Assembly (NCBI GenBank): GCA_937926875.1
Contig: CALBAX010000127.1
Coordinates: 1 to 7,942, forward strand
Direction of reading: 5' to 3'
DNA length: 7,942 bases
From: an uncultured Desulfovibrio sp.
Lineage (GTDB): Bacteria > Desulfobacterota > Desulfovibrionia > Desulfovibrionales > Desulfovibrionaceae
Shown: in pieces, positions 1-5,666 of the stretch
Layout of the letters: each line of letters begins with the position of its first letter
Numbering within the stretch: position 1 is the stretch's first letter
Program-made: the position numbers and the translations under genes
Notes under the pieces: generated by a model
What the model saw: the letters and a program-made list of their open reading frames with translations, nothing else
Databases searched by the model: none
What the model was told of the DNA's origin: nothing

Positions 1-676
1 CGACAGCTTCCTCAGCCCGTCGCCGCAGGGCGTCCTCGTCCAGCAGCATGTCTGGAGGGAAGAAGTGTTCATCGGAGCCGAGCCAGTCCGCCAGCGTCAC
101 CAGCCCGGCCACGCACCAGAGCACGGGATCGTCCTTGCCCGATACCTCCGGCAGGGACGGTCGGCCGAAGTGCTCCCACAACTCGTGCAGGCAGGTCTGG
201 CGCTCCTCTTCCAGCAGGCGTTCCGCCTCTTTGAGGATCAGGGGGGCAGAAGAATAGGCTTTGGAGATGCGACCGTGGTGCGCTCCCACCACGGCTGCCC
301 AGCAGGCAGCAGTTTTTTTGTTGGCAAGGCGGTTATCGACAAGGAATTTTTGCAGGCTGTCACAGGAGATGCGGGGATGGGGCCGGGCGTAGACAGTTTT
401 CCAGCTTCCCTGGGCCGCCTTCTCCGCCAGGCCCTGACGCTCCAGCCAGACAGACGACTTTTGCAGGAAATCCAGGGAAAGCTTGCCCACATCGTGGCTT
501 GCCGCCAAAAAGAACAGCGCCTGCGACGTGATGTGGCAGCGATCGCACAGGCGCGGATAACGACGCAGCAAGGCTTCGGCCACGCAGGCCACAGCCAGCA
601 GGTGCTGGCGGACAGGGATGCCGGGCACGCCATCGTGCGTCTTTGACCAGTCGTTGAGGGGTCGGGGAAGATCCAT
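1..676 (-). CDS. cas3: Cas3, N-terminal HD nuclease domain (partial, cut by window start)
   Basis: The minus strand is open without a stop from ATG at 674-676 to the window edge (225 residues). An AAGGAGG ribosome site at 681-687, four bases upstream, fixes the start. Cas3 is the nuclease-helicase recruited by Cascade to degrade target DNA in type I CRISPR-Cas. The HD nuclease signature is complete: H25 in a helix (QHLLAVACVAEALL), H61-D62 in AASHDVGK followed by a LSLDFLQKS segment, H100, the H133-H134 pair in VVGAHHGRIS, and D197 in LVTLADWLGSDE. These spacings and the FLQKS and ADWLGS blocks are closest, from memory, to Cas3 of subtype I-E. The SF2 helicase part would lie beyond the left edge. 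The gene reads away from tRNA-Thr, and no array or other cas gene is visible here. A stand-alone HD protein (Cas3'') cannot be excluded because only the N-terminus is seen. Confidence 0.88.
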   Translation of the reverse strand, partial: MDLPRPLNDWSKTHDGVPGIPVRQHLLAVACVAEALLRRYPRLCDRCHITSQALFFLAASHDVGKLSLDFLQKSSVWLERQGLAEKAAQGSWKTVYARPHPRISCDSLQKFLVDNRLANKKTAACWAAVVGAHHGRISKAYSSAPLILKEAERLLEEERQTCLHELWEHFGRPSLPEVSGKDDPVLWCVAGLVTLADWLGSDEHFFPPDMLLDEDALRRRAEEAV

Positions 677-721
677 CGCGCCTCCTTGATCGCAAGAGTG
701 TTCCAGCCTCAGGAGCACTGC

Positions 722-770
722 CGGATAAGGGGACTATCCGCCCCATTCATTCCAGATGATGGAATGGATG
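722..770 (-). promoter_or_regulatory. Two adjacent inverted repeats upstream of cas3
   Basis: The first repeat pairs CGGATA (722-727) with TATCCG (735-740) across a 7-base loop. The second pairs CATTCATTCCA (744-754) with TGGAATGGATG (760-770) across GATGA: 11 pairs on the plus strand including one G-T, and 10 of 11 on the minus strand. They lie 46 to 94 bases upstream of the cas3 start. They could be operator sites or hairpins in the cas3 leader. No T-tract follows the pair on the minus strand, so they are not a terminator for anything reading into cas3. Confidence 0.4.
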
Positions 771-834
771 CCAAAAATTTTTCACTCTGCCGCAGCCCGG
801 ATTCTCCCGCACCGGAGTCTCTCTTATCAGGTAT

Positions 835-863
835 AAAATAAGCTGTATTAAAAATCCATACAA
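835..863 (-). promoter_or_regulatory. Weak candidate promoter for cas3
   Basis: On the minus strand TTGTAT (858-863) and TATTTT (835-840) are separated by exactly 17 bases. They match the sigma-70 hexamers at 3 and 4 positions. This is the most AT-rich patch upstream of cas3. It would give a leader of about 150 bases carrying both inverted repeats. The match is weak and rests on position as much as on sequence. Confidence 0.22.
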
Positions 864-1051
864 ATAGGCTAGATTTTCCAAGCAGTTCTGTTCTTCCTTG
901 GCTGATCATGAAAAAAGCAAAGATAACTATCATCATGGATCGCCGTTGCAGTCCCCGTGAGCGGTCTGCGGTGCGTTCCCGTGCGGGAAAAGCGTGGGCC
1001 ACGGAGCAACGTTTTTCCTTCTCCCTTTGCCGGCATGTCCCGCCAGCCCTA

Positions 1052-1077
1052 CAAAAAGGCGGGAAAAATCCCGCCTT
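1052..1077 (-). terminator. Rho-independent terminator-like hairpin with no assigned gene
   Basis: AAGGCGGGA (1056-1064) pairs perfectly with TCCCGCCTT (1069-1077) across a 4-base loop. On the minus strand the stem is followed by further T residues (TTTTTG through 1052), which is the form of an intrinsic terminator. On the plus strand the T-tract is much weaker. It lies about 190 bases beyond the tRNA-Thr terminator, so it may be a back-up terminator for that transcript, or the end of an unrecognised small RNA or short reading frame on the minus strand. Confidence 0.6.
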
Positions 1078-1162
1078 GATTCTTGCCTTTCTGCTGCCGA
1101 TACGCGCGCAAATCGCTGCCAAGAGCGTTGCAAACGCCTCCCCCGGCCACCCTGATGTGTCG

Positions 1163-1178
1163 TGAAAAATATTTTTCA
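1163..1178. repeat. Perfect 16-base AT-rich palindrome
   Basis: TGAAAAATATTTTTCA is its own reverse complement. It lies in non-coding DNA between the orphan hairpin at 1052-1077 and the tRNA-Thr terminator. It could be a binding site for a dimeric regulator. The half-site spacing does not fit the Rex or CRP/FNR consensus. AT-rich palindromes also arise by chance, so no function is claimed. Confidence 0.35.
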
Positions 1179-1267
1179 GAGATATGTTAAGGGATCTTGA
1201 GAATATTTTTCCGCATCGGGAAGAATCCGCGCAGGGCTCCCCGTGGCACCCCGGTGGAACCCCAAAC

Positions 1268-1301
1268 AAAAAAGCCCTCACGGAGATTTCCGTAAGGGCT
1301 T
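1268..1301 (-). terminator. Rho-independent terminator of tRNA-Thr
   Basis: On the minus strand a 13-base stem (arms at 1289-1301 and 1272-1284, 12 Watson-Crick pairs and one G-U) closes a 4-base loop (1285-1288). A run of six T residues (plus-strand A6 at 1268-1273) follows. It starts 9 bases after the encoded CCA end of tRNA-Thr, so the tRNA is very probably a single-gene transcript. Confidence 0.85.
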
Positions 1302-1309
1302 GGCTTCCT

Positions 1310-1385
1310 TGGAGCTGGTGAAGGGACTTGAACCCATAACCTGCAGATTACAAATCAGCTGCTCTACCGATTGAGCCACACCAGC
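1310..1385 (-). tRNA. tRNA-Thr, anticodon UGU, CCA encoded
   Basis: The 76-base minus-strand sequence folds as a tRNA. The 7-pair acceptor stem (GCTGGTG with CACCAGC) is perfect. The D-arm is GCTC/GAGC with an 8-base loop, the anticodon loop TTTGTAA carries UGU (1350-1352), the T-loop is TTCAAGT, the discriminator is U and CCA is encoded. Two stems carry a U-U mismatch: positions 29:41 in the anticodon stem (1357 and 1345) and 50:64 in the T-stem (1336 and 1322). All key loop bases are present, so it is probably functional, but the mismatches are unusual. The gene has its own promoter and terminator. Confidence 0.93.
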
Positions 1386-1394
1386 ATTTTTCCT

Positions 1395-1423
1395 CTTTTA
1401 GATGAATCCTGACCGCTTGGCAA
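1395..1423 (-). promoter_or_regulatory. Sigma-70-type promoter of tRNA-Thr
   Basis: TTGCCA (1418-1423, 5 of 6 matches to the -35 consensus) and TAAAAG (1395-1400, 4 of 6) are 17 bases apart on the minus strand. The -10 box ends 9 bases before the first base of the tRNA, leaving a 5' leader of only a few bases. The same TTGCCA box occurs in the proposed tRNA-Tyr promoter at 7026. Confidence 0.6.
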
Positions 1424-1494
1424 GGGCTTTCGCACAGGGCGCTCCCCCCGGCTGGCGCTCTCCCTGTCCCGGTGATGACGTTCTGCGATGCAGG

Positions 1495-3282
1495 CTACCG
1501 CCCTGCCCCTGCCAGCAGGGGGACAAGCCCCTCCCTGCCGCAGACAGCCAGCGTCAGATGCTCGCGGGCACGCGTCATCCCCACATAGGCCAGACGCCTT
1601 TGGCGGAGCTTCTCTGGCTGGAGGCGATCCATGCCCAGCAGGAAGACATGGGAAAAATCCAGTCCCTTGGCACTGTGGATGGTGGAGATGCAGACACTGT
1701 CCGTGGTGATGTCGAAATAGCGTTTGCTGGTCGCGTCCCGGGCCACCCAGCGGGCCATGACGCCCCGGGCCTCCACCGCTTCCAGCAGGCTTTCCGGCAG
1801 GCTGGACGCCAGCCCTTCCAGGCGGGAATGAGCGTAGAGAATCGCTATCTCGCTCATGGGCACGCCCTCCCGCACCAGAGTGGCCACGGCATCCGCCACG
1901 TCACGCACCAGCGAGGACGCATCGGCGCTTTGCAACCAGCAGGGGGCCTCCCCTTCAGCGCCTGCCAGCTTCGGCACGGGCTCACCTTCCGGCAGCAGGC
2001 GCAAGGCCATCCGGGCGATGGCCCGTGTATTGCGGTACTGGCGTTGCAGACGGCGCAGCCGTAGACCGGCGATGCCCATTTTTTCCCAGCCGCTGTCCTC
2101 CGGCTGGTACAGGCATTGCTGTTCATCCTGAGCCACGGTCAGCACTCCATGCGGCGGCAGCAGGGCCAGCAGGACGTGCGCCATCTCCGGGGAAAAATCC
2201 TGCCCCTCGTCGACCAGGATGGCATCCCAGTGCCCCTTGAGCGGATGCTCCCCTTGCAGGCGCTCCTGCGCCTCCTGCACGATGAGGTTGTAATACTCGC
2301 TCTCCTCGGCATGGGTCAGCGGTTCGCCCAGGATACGTTCACAAACACTGTAAAACGGCACCACCTCCACCCCGTCCGGGCCAAGACTGGCGCCCTTGCG
2401 GGCCAGCAGGCGGCGGATGTAACCCACCAGCGAAAGGTTGAAGCAGGTCACCAGCACACGGCGGATCTTTTTGTCCACCCGCGGCAGGTTCCAGGCCTGA
2501 TGCGCCAGGATGAGCGTCTTGCCGCTGCCGGACGGCCCGATGACGAGCTGTTTCCCGGCGCCCATGCCGCGCGCCAGATTTTCCTGGTCGTGGTCCAGAG
2601 CGCGGAGGGTCTCGTCCTGGGCCGAGGCATGCGTCCCCCCACGTACGGGCAGTTCCAGCCGCACCACAGGAAAAATCCTGGCCCGCAGCCAGTCGATCTG
2701 GGTACCCGAGAGCTGGAAAGGAAACAGGGGCGGGAAATGTTCCGCAAGCCAGCACGCGAAACTGCGGCCCGAGGCATCCCGGCGCAGCGGGGACTCCTCA
2801 TGCAGCTCATCCCAGAAGATGATCCGCTCTTCCTCCATGACCTCGCCCAGGCCGGCCACCCTAAATTCCTCACGGCTGATGTGCGGCAACACGGCCCCGC
2901 CGGTGACGGGGCAGGGCAGCAAAGGCTTGCCGTCCGCCATGCGGGGCGCGTGCTTGTTCAGCAGGGTGAGCAGACTGCCCACATATTCCCGCGCCTGGGC
3001 CAGAGGCTGCTTGCGCCGCTCCTCCCGGCCGTTAACCGACAGAAGCACGCTTTTGCCGTCCACTTCCAGCAGCTGGTCGATGAGCCAGTCCTTGACCTCC
3101 AGCACCACCAGGCCGCAATCGGGCGACAGCAGGATGAAGTCCGGCTCGCGCTCTTCTATGTCCGGCGCGTACCAGCACAGGAATTTGCCGTCCGGCCGGG
3201 CCGTACGTTGCAGAAAACTGTACGTTGCCTCTTCGCCGGTAGTCAGGAACGAGGTCACATCAGCAGGAAACATGGTCGCCAT
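1495..3282 (-). CDS. NERD-like nuclease domain fused to UvrD/Rep-type SF1 DNA helicase
   Basis: The 595-residue protein starts at ATG 3280-3282, nine bases after a GGAGG in AGGGGGAGGG. The frame stays open further upstream to 3501, but that part overlaps the zinc-ribbon gene. Residues 12-110 look like a nuclease-related (NERD) domain of the PD-(D/E)xK type: E17, D48 in EPDFILL and E62-V-K64 in LVVLEVKDW. The helicase follows: Q-motif near Q233, Walker A GPSGSGKT (249-256), Walker B ILVDEGQDF (355-363), motif III VAQDEQQCLY (383-392), motif IV around QYRNTR (415-420), motif V STIHSAKGLDF (533-543) and motif VI AYVGMTRAREHL (565-576). Such ATPases move along and unwind DNA with a 3'-5' polarity in the UvrD family. 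Relatives occur in DNA repair and phage-defence settings; which applies here is not shown by the sequence. No clear terminator follows before the tRNA-Thr promoter. Confidence 0.88.
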   Translation of the reverse strand: MATMFPADVTSFLTTGEEATYSFLQRTARPDGKFLCWYAPDIEEREPDFILLSPDCGLVVLEVKDWLIDQLLEVDGKSVLLSVNGREERRKQPLAQAREYVGSLLTLLNKHAPRMADGKPLLPCPVTGGAVLPHISREEFRVAGLGEVMEEERIIFWDELHEESPLRRDASGRSFACWLAEHFPPLFPFQLSGTQIDWLRARIFPVVRLELPVRGGTHASAQDETLRALDHDQENLARGMGAGKQLVIGPSGSGKTLILAHQAWNLPRVDKKIRRVLVTCFNLSLVGYIRRLLARKGASLGPDGVEVVPFYSVCERILGEPLTHAEESEYYNLIVQEAQERLQGEHPLKGHWDAILVDEGQDFSPEMAHVLLALLPPHGVLTVAQDEQQCLYQPEDSGWEKMGIAGLRLRRLQRQYRNTRAIARMALRLLPEGEPVPKLAGAEGEAPCWLQSADASSLVRDVADAVATLVREGVPMSEIAILYAHSRLEGLASSLPESLLEAVEARGVMARWVARDATSKRYFDITTDSVCISTIHSAKGLDFSHVFLLGMDRLQPEKLRQRRLAYVGMTRAREHLTLAVCGREGLVPLLAGAGR

Positions 3283-3298
3283 GGCAGGGGCCCTCCCC

Positions 3299-3493
3299 CT
3301 ACATGATATACATGACGAACCTTTTCCCGCAATCCTTGCAGACGAGGATGATCCTGCCCTGCGCAGGGCAGGTCCCGGACACGGGCAGCAGACAGCGCAG
3401 CCACTCCGGCAGAAAAGACAGGCCTGCCCGGCACAGTTCCGTGTGGCAGGAACCGCAATGCGGACAGGGAAACACAGGCCCGTTCTCATCCAT
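3299..3493 (-). CDS. Small zinc-ribbon protein, 64 residues
   Basis: The ATG at 3491-3493 has a strong AAGGAG site (3501-3506) seven bases upstream. The protein contains CPHC (C10, C13) plus C16, and CKDCGKRF (C52, C55), the two knuckles of a zinc ribbon. Further cysteines at 21, 34 and 42 may form a second metal site or disulfides. The segment between the knuckles (LSFLPEWLRCLL) is hydrophobic. The gene ends 16 bases before the NERD-helicase start, so the two are very probably one transcript and the products may work together. No specific function is recognised. Zinc ribbons of this size commonly bind nucleic acid or other proteins; that role is inferred here. Confidence 0.75.
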   Translation of the reverse strand: MDENGPVFPCPHCGSCHTELCRAGLSFLPEWLRCLLPVSGTCPAQGRIILVCKDCGKRFVMYIM

Positions 3494-3955
3494 GACGACA
3501 CTCCTTTTTTGCCTGTTATCCCGTCTGCCTGTTCCAGGAAATGGAAAGTAATGCTCCGAATATCTATTTTTTTCTACCTTCGTTCAACTAGCTTTCGTTT
3601 ATCGAAAACAACAGACATTGCCTTCATTTTGTAGACCGTTTATTTTTATTTCCACTGCAGATGCGTCTATCCTTGCTCGGACGCCATGCGCCCGTCTGCC
3701 TCATGCGAACGGGACAGAAGCGCCCCAGGCATGACAGCCTCGTCTATCCCCCCAAGTACATTGGACATATCTCTTTTTTATTTGACAACTGTTACCGTTC
3801 AGGCCATCCTGCGACAATATTTCCTTCCAGGCCCACCCGGCCCCGCTTTCACGAGACTCCCCGCAAGCGCCATCCGTCACCGGCGCCCTGCCGCCCCGAT
3901 GTTCCCCTTACTGGCTAAGGTCCTTGCCAAAAGAACCCTGTTACGGAGAGATCCC
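3494..3955. other. Divergent intergenic region between the zinc-ribbon/helicase unit and pchP
   Basis: This 462-base stretch must hold both promoters. On the minus strand TTGAAC (3582-3587) and GATATT (3559-3564) are 17 bases apart. On the plus strand TTGCCT (3618-3623) and TATTTT (3641-3646) are also 17 apart, which would leave pchP a leader of about 300 bases. A perfect TTGACA lies at 3783-3788, but no -10 box is at the right distance. An open frame at 3661-3918 and the upstream extension of the pchP frame (from 3686) look random in composition and lack ribosome sites. Confidence 0.5.
3559..3587 (-). promoter_or_regulatory. Candidate promoter of the zinc-ribbon/helicase operon
   Basis: TTGAAC (-35, 4 of 6) and GATATT (-10, 4 of 6) have a 17-base spacer rich in A residues. 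The -10 box lies about 65 bases upstream of the zinc-ribbon start. It is the best match in this AT-rich stretch, but both boxes are imperfect. Confidence 0.35.
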
Positions 3956-5020
3956 ATGAAGAAATCCCTGCTGCCCTCCCTGCTCGCCGGAATCCTTGGA
4001 CTGGTGCTGTGCGCTGTCCCGGCCCTGGCCGAGACCCAGCTGGAGCACTGGCCCGCTGACGCCAGAGCCAAGCTGGATACCATGATCGCCCGCAACGCCA
4101 ATACCGGCGCCTATGCGACCTTCGACATGGACCAGACCACCTACCGCTATGATCTGCTGGATCCCTTCCTGGCCTATATGGAACAAAAAGGCCTGCTGAC
4201 CCGCGAGACCATGGACCCCTCGCTCAAGCTCATCCCCTTCAAGGACATCGGCGGCCAGAAGGAAAGCATGAACAGCTACTACTGGCGCCTGTGCGACATC
4301 GACGACCTGATCTGCTACCCCTGGGTCTCACAGGTCTTTGCGGGTTTCAGCCTGCGCGAGCTCAAGGGACACCTGGACGACATGCTGGCCCTCAAGGACC
4401 CCATCAGCGTCAAGTATGTGAGCGGTGACGACGTCAAGGAAAAGAAGCTGCCCATCCCCAAGATGTTCCGCGGCATGCAGGAGCTCTACAACAAGCTGCA
4501 GGAGAATGGCATCGAGGTCTACATCATGACCGCTGCCAGTGAGGAGATCATCCGCATGATCGCCTCGGATCCCAAGTACGGCTACAACATCAAGCCCGAG
4601 AACGTCATCGGCGTGACCACCCTGCTCAAGGATCCCAAGACCGGGGAGCTCACCACGTCCCGCATGCAGATCCGCAAGGGCACCTATGACCAGCAAAAGA
4701 ACCTGGATCTGGTCATGACCCCCTTCCTGACCAATCCCATGACCTGGTTCGAAGGCAAGCTCGGCTCGACGCTGGCGTACATCGACCAGTGGCGCAAGCC
4801 CATCATCGCCGGCGGTGACAGCATCGGTTCCGATACCTTCATGCTCGAAAACGTGGATGTCGCTTCCGGCGGCCTGAAGATCTGGGTCAACCGCAAGGAT
4901 CCCCACGTCCAGTGGACCCTGGATCATGCCCGGGAGTCCGCGGCCTCCCAGAAGCGTCTTGGCCTGCCCGTCACTGCCGACAAGAACTGGATCGTGGTGA
5001 AGTCAGAAGAGATCCAGTAA
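3956..5020 (+). CDS. pchP: Periplasmic phosphorylcholine phosphatase (PchP-like, HAD superfamily)
   Basis: The start ATG at 3956 follows GGAGAG (3945-3950) by five bases and opens a classical Sec signal peptide ending in ALA after residue 25 (354 residues in all). The frame extends upstream to 3686 only as random sequence. HAD motifs are complete: motif I FDMDQT with D57, D59 and T61; motif II T192 in YIMTAA; the motif III lysine K268 in GKLGST; and motif IV GGDSIGSD with D288 and D293. From memory, these fall at a constant offset of 26 from the catalytic residues of mature Pseudomonas PchP (D31, D33, T35, S166, K242, D262, D267), with Thr for Ser in motif II. Blocks such as the SLKLIPFKD segment, YPWVSQVF and KPENVIGVTTLLK also match the family. 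PchP splits phosphorylcholine into choline and phosphate outside the cytoplasm. In this organism the choline could feed a choline lyase; no such gene is in view. A strong terminator follows, so it is probably monocistronic. Confidence 0.88.
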   Translation: MKKSLLPSLLAGILGLVLCAVPALAETQLEHWPADARAKLDTMIARNANTGAYATFDMDQTTYRYDLLDPFLAYMEQKGLLTRETMDPSLKLIPFKDIGGQKESMNSYYWRLCDIDDLICYPWVSQVFAGFSLRELKGHLDDMLALKDPISVKYVSGDDVKEKKLPIPKMFRGMQELYNKLQENGIEVYIMTAASEEIIRMIASDPKYGYNIKPENVIGVTTLLKDPKTGELTTSRMQIRKGTYDQQKNLDLVMTPFLTNPMTWFEGKLGSTLAYIDQWRKPIIAGGDSIGSDTFMLENVDVASGGLKIWVNRKDPHVQWTLDHARESAASQKRLGLPVTADKNWIVVKSEEIQ

Positions 5021-5063
5021 GCCCTGTTCCCTCTGGACAGGCCCGCGTGGCTGTCCCTCCCGG

Positions 5064-5092
5064 AGGCCCTGCCCCGGCAGGGCCTTTTCTTT
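5064..5092 (+). terminator. Rho-independent terminator of pchP
   Basis: GGCCCTGC (5065-5072) pairs perfectly with GCAGGGCC (5077-5084) across a CCCG loop, with a further A-T pair at the base. TTTTCTTT (5085-5092) follows. It lies 45 bases after the pchP stop and separates that gene from the next unit. Confidence 0.88.
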
Positions 5093-5175
5093 GGCCGCGT
5101 ACGGCGGCATGCCCCTGACGCTTCGCTCATGCCTGCCGCAGCAGACTGTCTCCGCATCCTTGCGGGCGCTGCCCC

Positions 5176-5204
5176 TTGGCAAGCTCCCGCTTTGCTGGCA
5201 CAAT
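5176..5204 (+). promoter_or_regulatory. Candidate promoter of the Ser-repeat/kinase-PqqD cassette
   Basis: TTGGCA (5176-5181, 5 of 6) and CACAAT (5199-5204, 4 of 6) are 17 bases apart, about 75 bases upstream of the first gene. An overlapping alternative is a sigma-54-like site: TGGCAC (5196-5201) with TTGT at 5207-5210, lacking the usual GC of the -12 element. Upstream, GGCATG (5106-5111) and CATGCC (5128-5133), extended by CGGC/GCCG, form an inverted repeat that could bind a regulator. Confidence 0.42.
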
Positions 5205-5277
5205 CTTTGTGACAGGCCGCTTTCCGTCTGCCATCCAGCATCCTTATTACCTGACCCGTCCCGGGCAGGAGGGCATC

Positions 5278-5664
5278 ATGAAGACAGCATCGTCCGCTCC
5301 TTCCGAAGACAGCCTCCGCAGCAAGCGCCGTGCGTTCCTGGCCGGTCTGGCCGCCACCGGCCTGCTCTATGCGACGCCGGCCCTGCTCTGCGTCAATGAG
5401 GCCGAAGCCCATTCCCGGCCTTCGCACCGGCGGCGCAGCCGCAACAGCCACGGCAGCCATTACTCCCGGCGCAGCCGCTACTCCCGGCGCAGCCGTCCCT
5501 CGCGCCCTTCCCGTCCCTCGCGCTCTTCCCGCCCTTCCCGGGATTATGACTACCGTGACCGTTACGACGGCCGCTATGATGAGGGCTGGCATCGCGAGGC
5601 CGGGGACCGCCTGCGTGACACCTTCCATGACGCCCTGGGAGGGGGCTTCCGGCCGGACCGCTAG
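5278..5664 (+). CDS. Tat-exported (Arg/His)-X-Ser triplet-repeat protein, 128 residues
   Basis: ATG 5278 is preceded by AGGAGGG (5267-5273). Residues 15-21 (SKRRAFL) match the twin-arginine RRxFL motif. A hydrophobic stretch follows (about 22-39), then an A-E-A cleavage site before H45. The mature part opens with twelve consecutive triplets of the form (R/H)-X-S at residues 52-87: RRS RNS HGS HYS RRS RYS RRS RPS RPS RPS RSS RPS. A Tyr/Asp/Arg stretch follows (89-101), then an amphipathic tail rich in Asp, Arg and Gly. The pattern recalls the His-Xaa-Ser repeat proteins (HxsA) of peptide-modification cassettes, but with Arg mostly replacing His; this is a resemblance, not proven homology. The next gene starts 2 bases after the stop and encodes a kinase-like/PqqD protein, so this protein is the natural candidate substrate, modified in the cytoplasm before Tat export. 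Alternatively it is simply a basic low-complexity envelope protein. Confidence 0.78.
   Translation: MKTASSAPSEDSLRSKRRAFLAGLAATGLLYATPALLCVNEAEAHSRPSHRRRSRNSHGSHYSRRSRYSRRSRPSRPSRPSRSSRPSRDYDYRDRYDGRYDEGWHREAGDRLRDTFHDALGGGFRPDR
5461..5532 (+). repeat. 18-base tandem repeats encoding paired R-X-S triplets
   Basis: Two copies of an 18-base unit beginning TACTCCCGG (5461-5478, 5479-5496) differ only in the last base. They are followed by two copies of a second 18-base unit beginning CCCTCGCG (5497-5514, 5515-5532; two differences) and a partial third. Each unit encodes two triplets, so the peptide repeat appears to have grown by in-frame DNA duplication. Copy number may vary between strains. 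Confidence 0.8.
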
Positions 5665-5666
5665 GC

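Larger units (their letters stand above)
677..1267. other. Non-coding stretch between cas3 and tRNA-Thr
   Basis: No convincing protein gene is seen. The open frames at 709-1281 (minus) and 908-1165 (plus) lack ribosome sites and have compositions unlike proteins. The stretch holds two inverted repeats close to cas3 (722-740 and 744-770), a weak minus-strand promoter candidate (835-863), a strong hairpin with a minus-strand T-tract (1052-1077) and a perfect 16-base palindrome (1163-1178). It contains no spaced direct repeats, so it is not a CRISPR array. Its AT-rich patches (around 770-910 and 1160-1210) contrast with the GC-rich genes on both sides. Confidence 0.6.

Noticed and set aside
908..1165. 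85-residue plus-strand frame starting MKKAKITIIM
   Set aside because: The start looks attractive, but there is no ribosome site and the remainder is basic, irregular sequence crossing a strong hairpin.
1163..1178. Palindrome as a Rex or CRP/FNR binding site
   Set aside because: The half-sites are spaced differently from TTGTGAA-type Rex sites and lack the TGTGA/TCACA or TTGAT/ATCAA cores.
677..1267. CRISPR array or leader next to cas3
   Set aside because: No regularly spaced direct repeats are present anywhere in the stretch.
709..1281. 190-residue minus-strand open frame between tRNA-Thr and cas3
   Set aside because: No ribosome site, it runs through the tRNA-Thr terminator, the orphan hairpin and AT-rich patches, and the composition is not protein-like.
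1310..1385. tRNA-Thr 3' end as a proven attachment site for an island
   Set aside because: No second copy of the tRNA 3' end is found in the window, so integration here is only a possibility to check outside it.
3283..3501. Upstream extension of the NERD-helicase frame to an ATG at 3501
   Set aside because: The extension overlaps the zinc-ribbon gene in another frame, has a random-looking Cys/Arg/Ser composition, and the internal start at 3282 has a well placed ribosome site and begins the recognisable domain.
1402..3634. Several long plus-strand frames (1402-2064, 2116-3306, 2510-3634)
   Set aside because: They lie antisense to the NERD-helicase, whose helicase motifs prove the minus strand; GC-rich third positions create such shadows.
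3686..3955. Upstream extension of the pchP frame
   Set aside because: It would bury a clear Sec signal peptide inside the protein; the ATG at 3956 has its own ribosome site and gives the family length.
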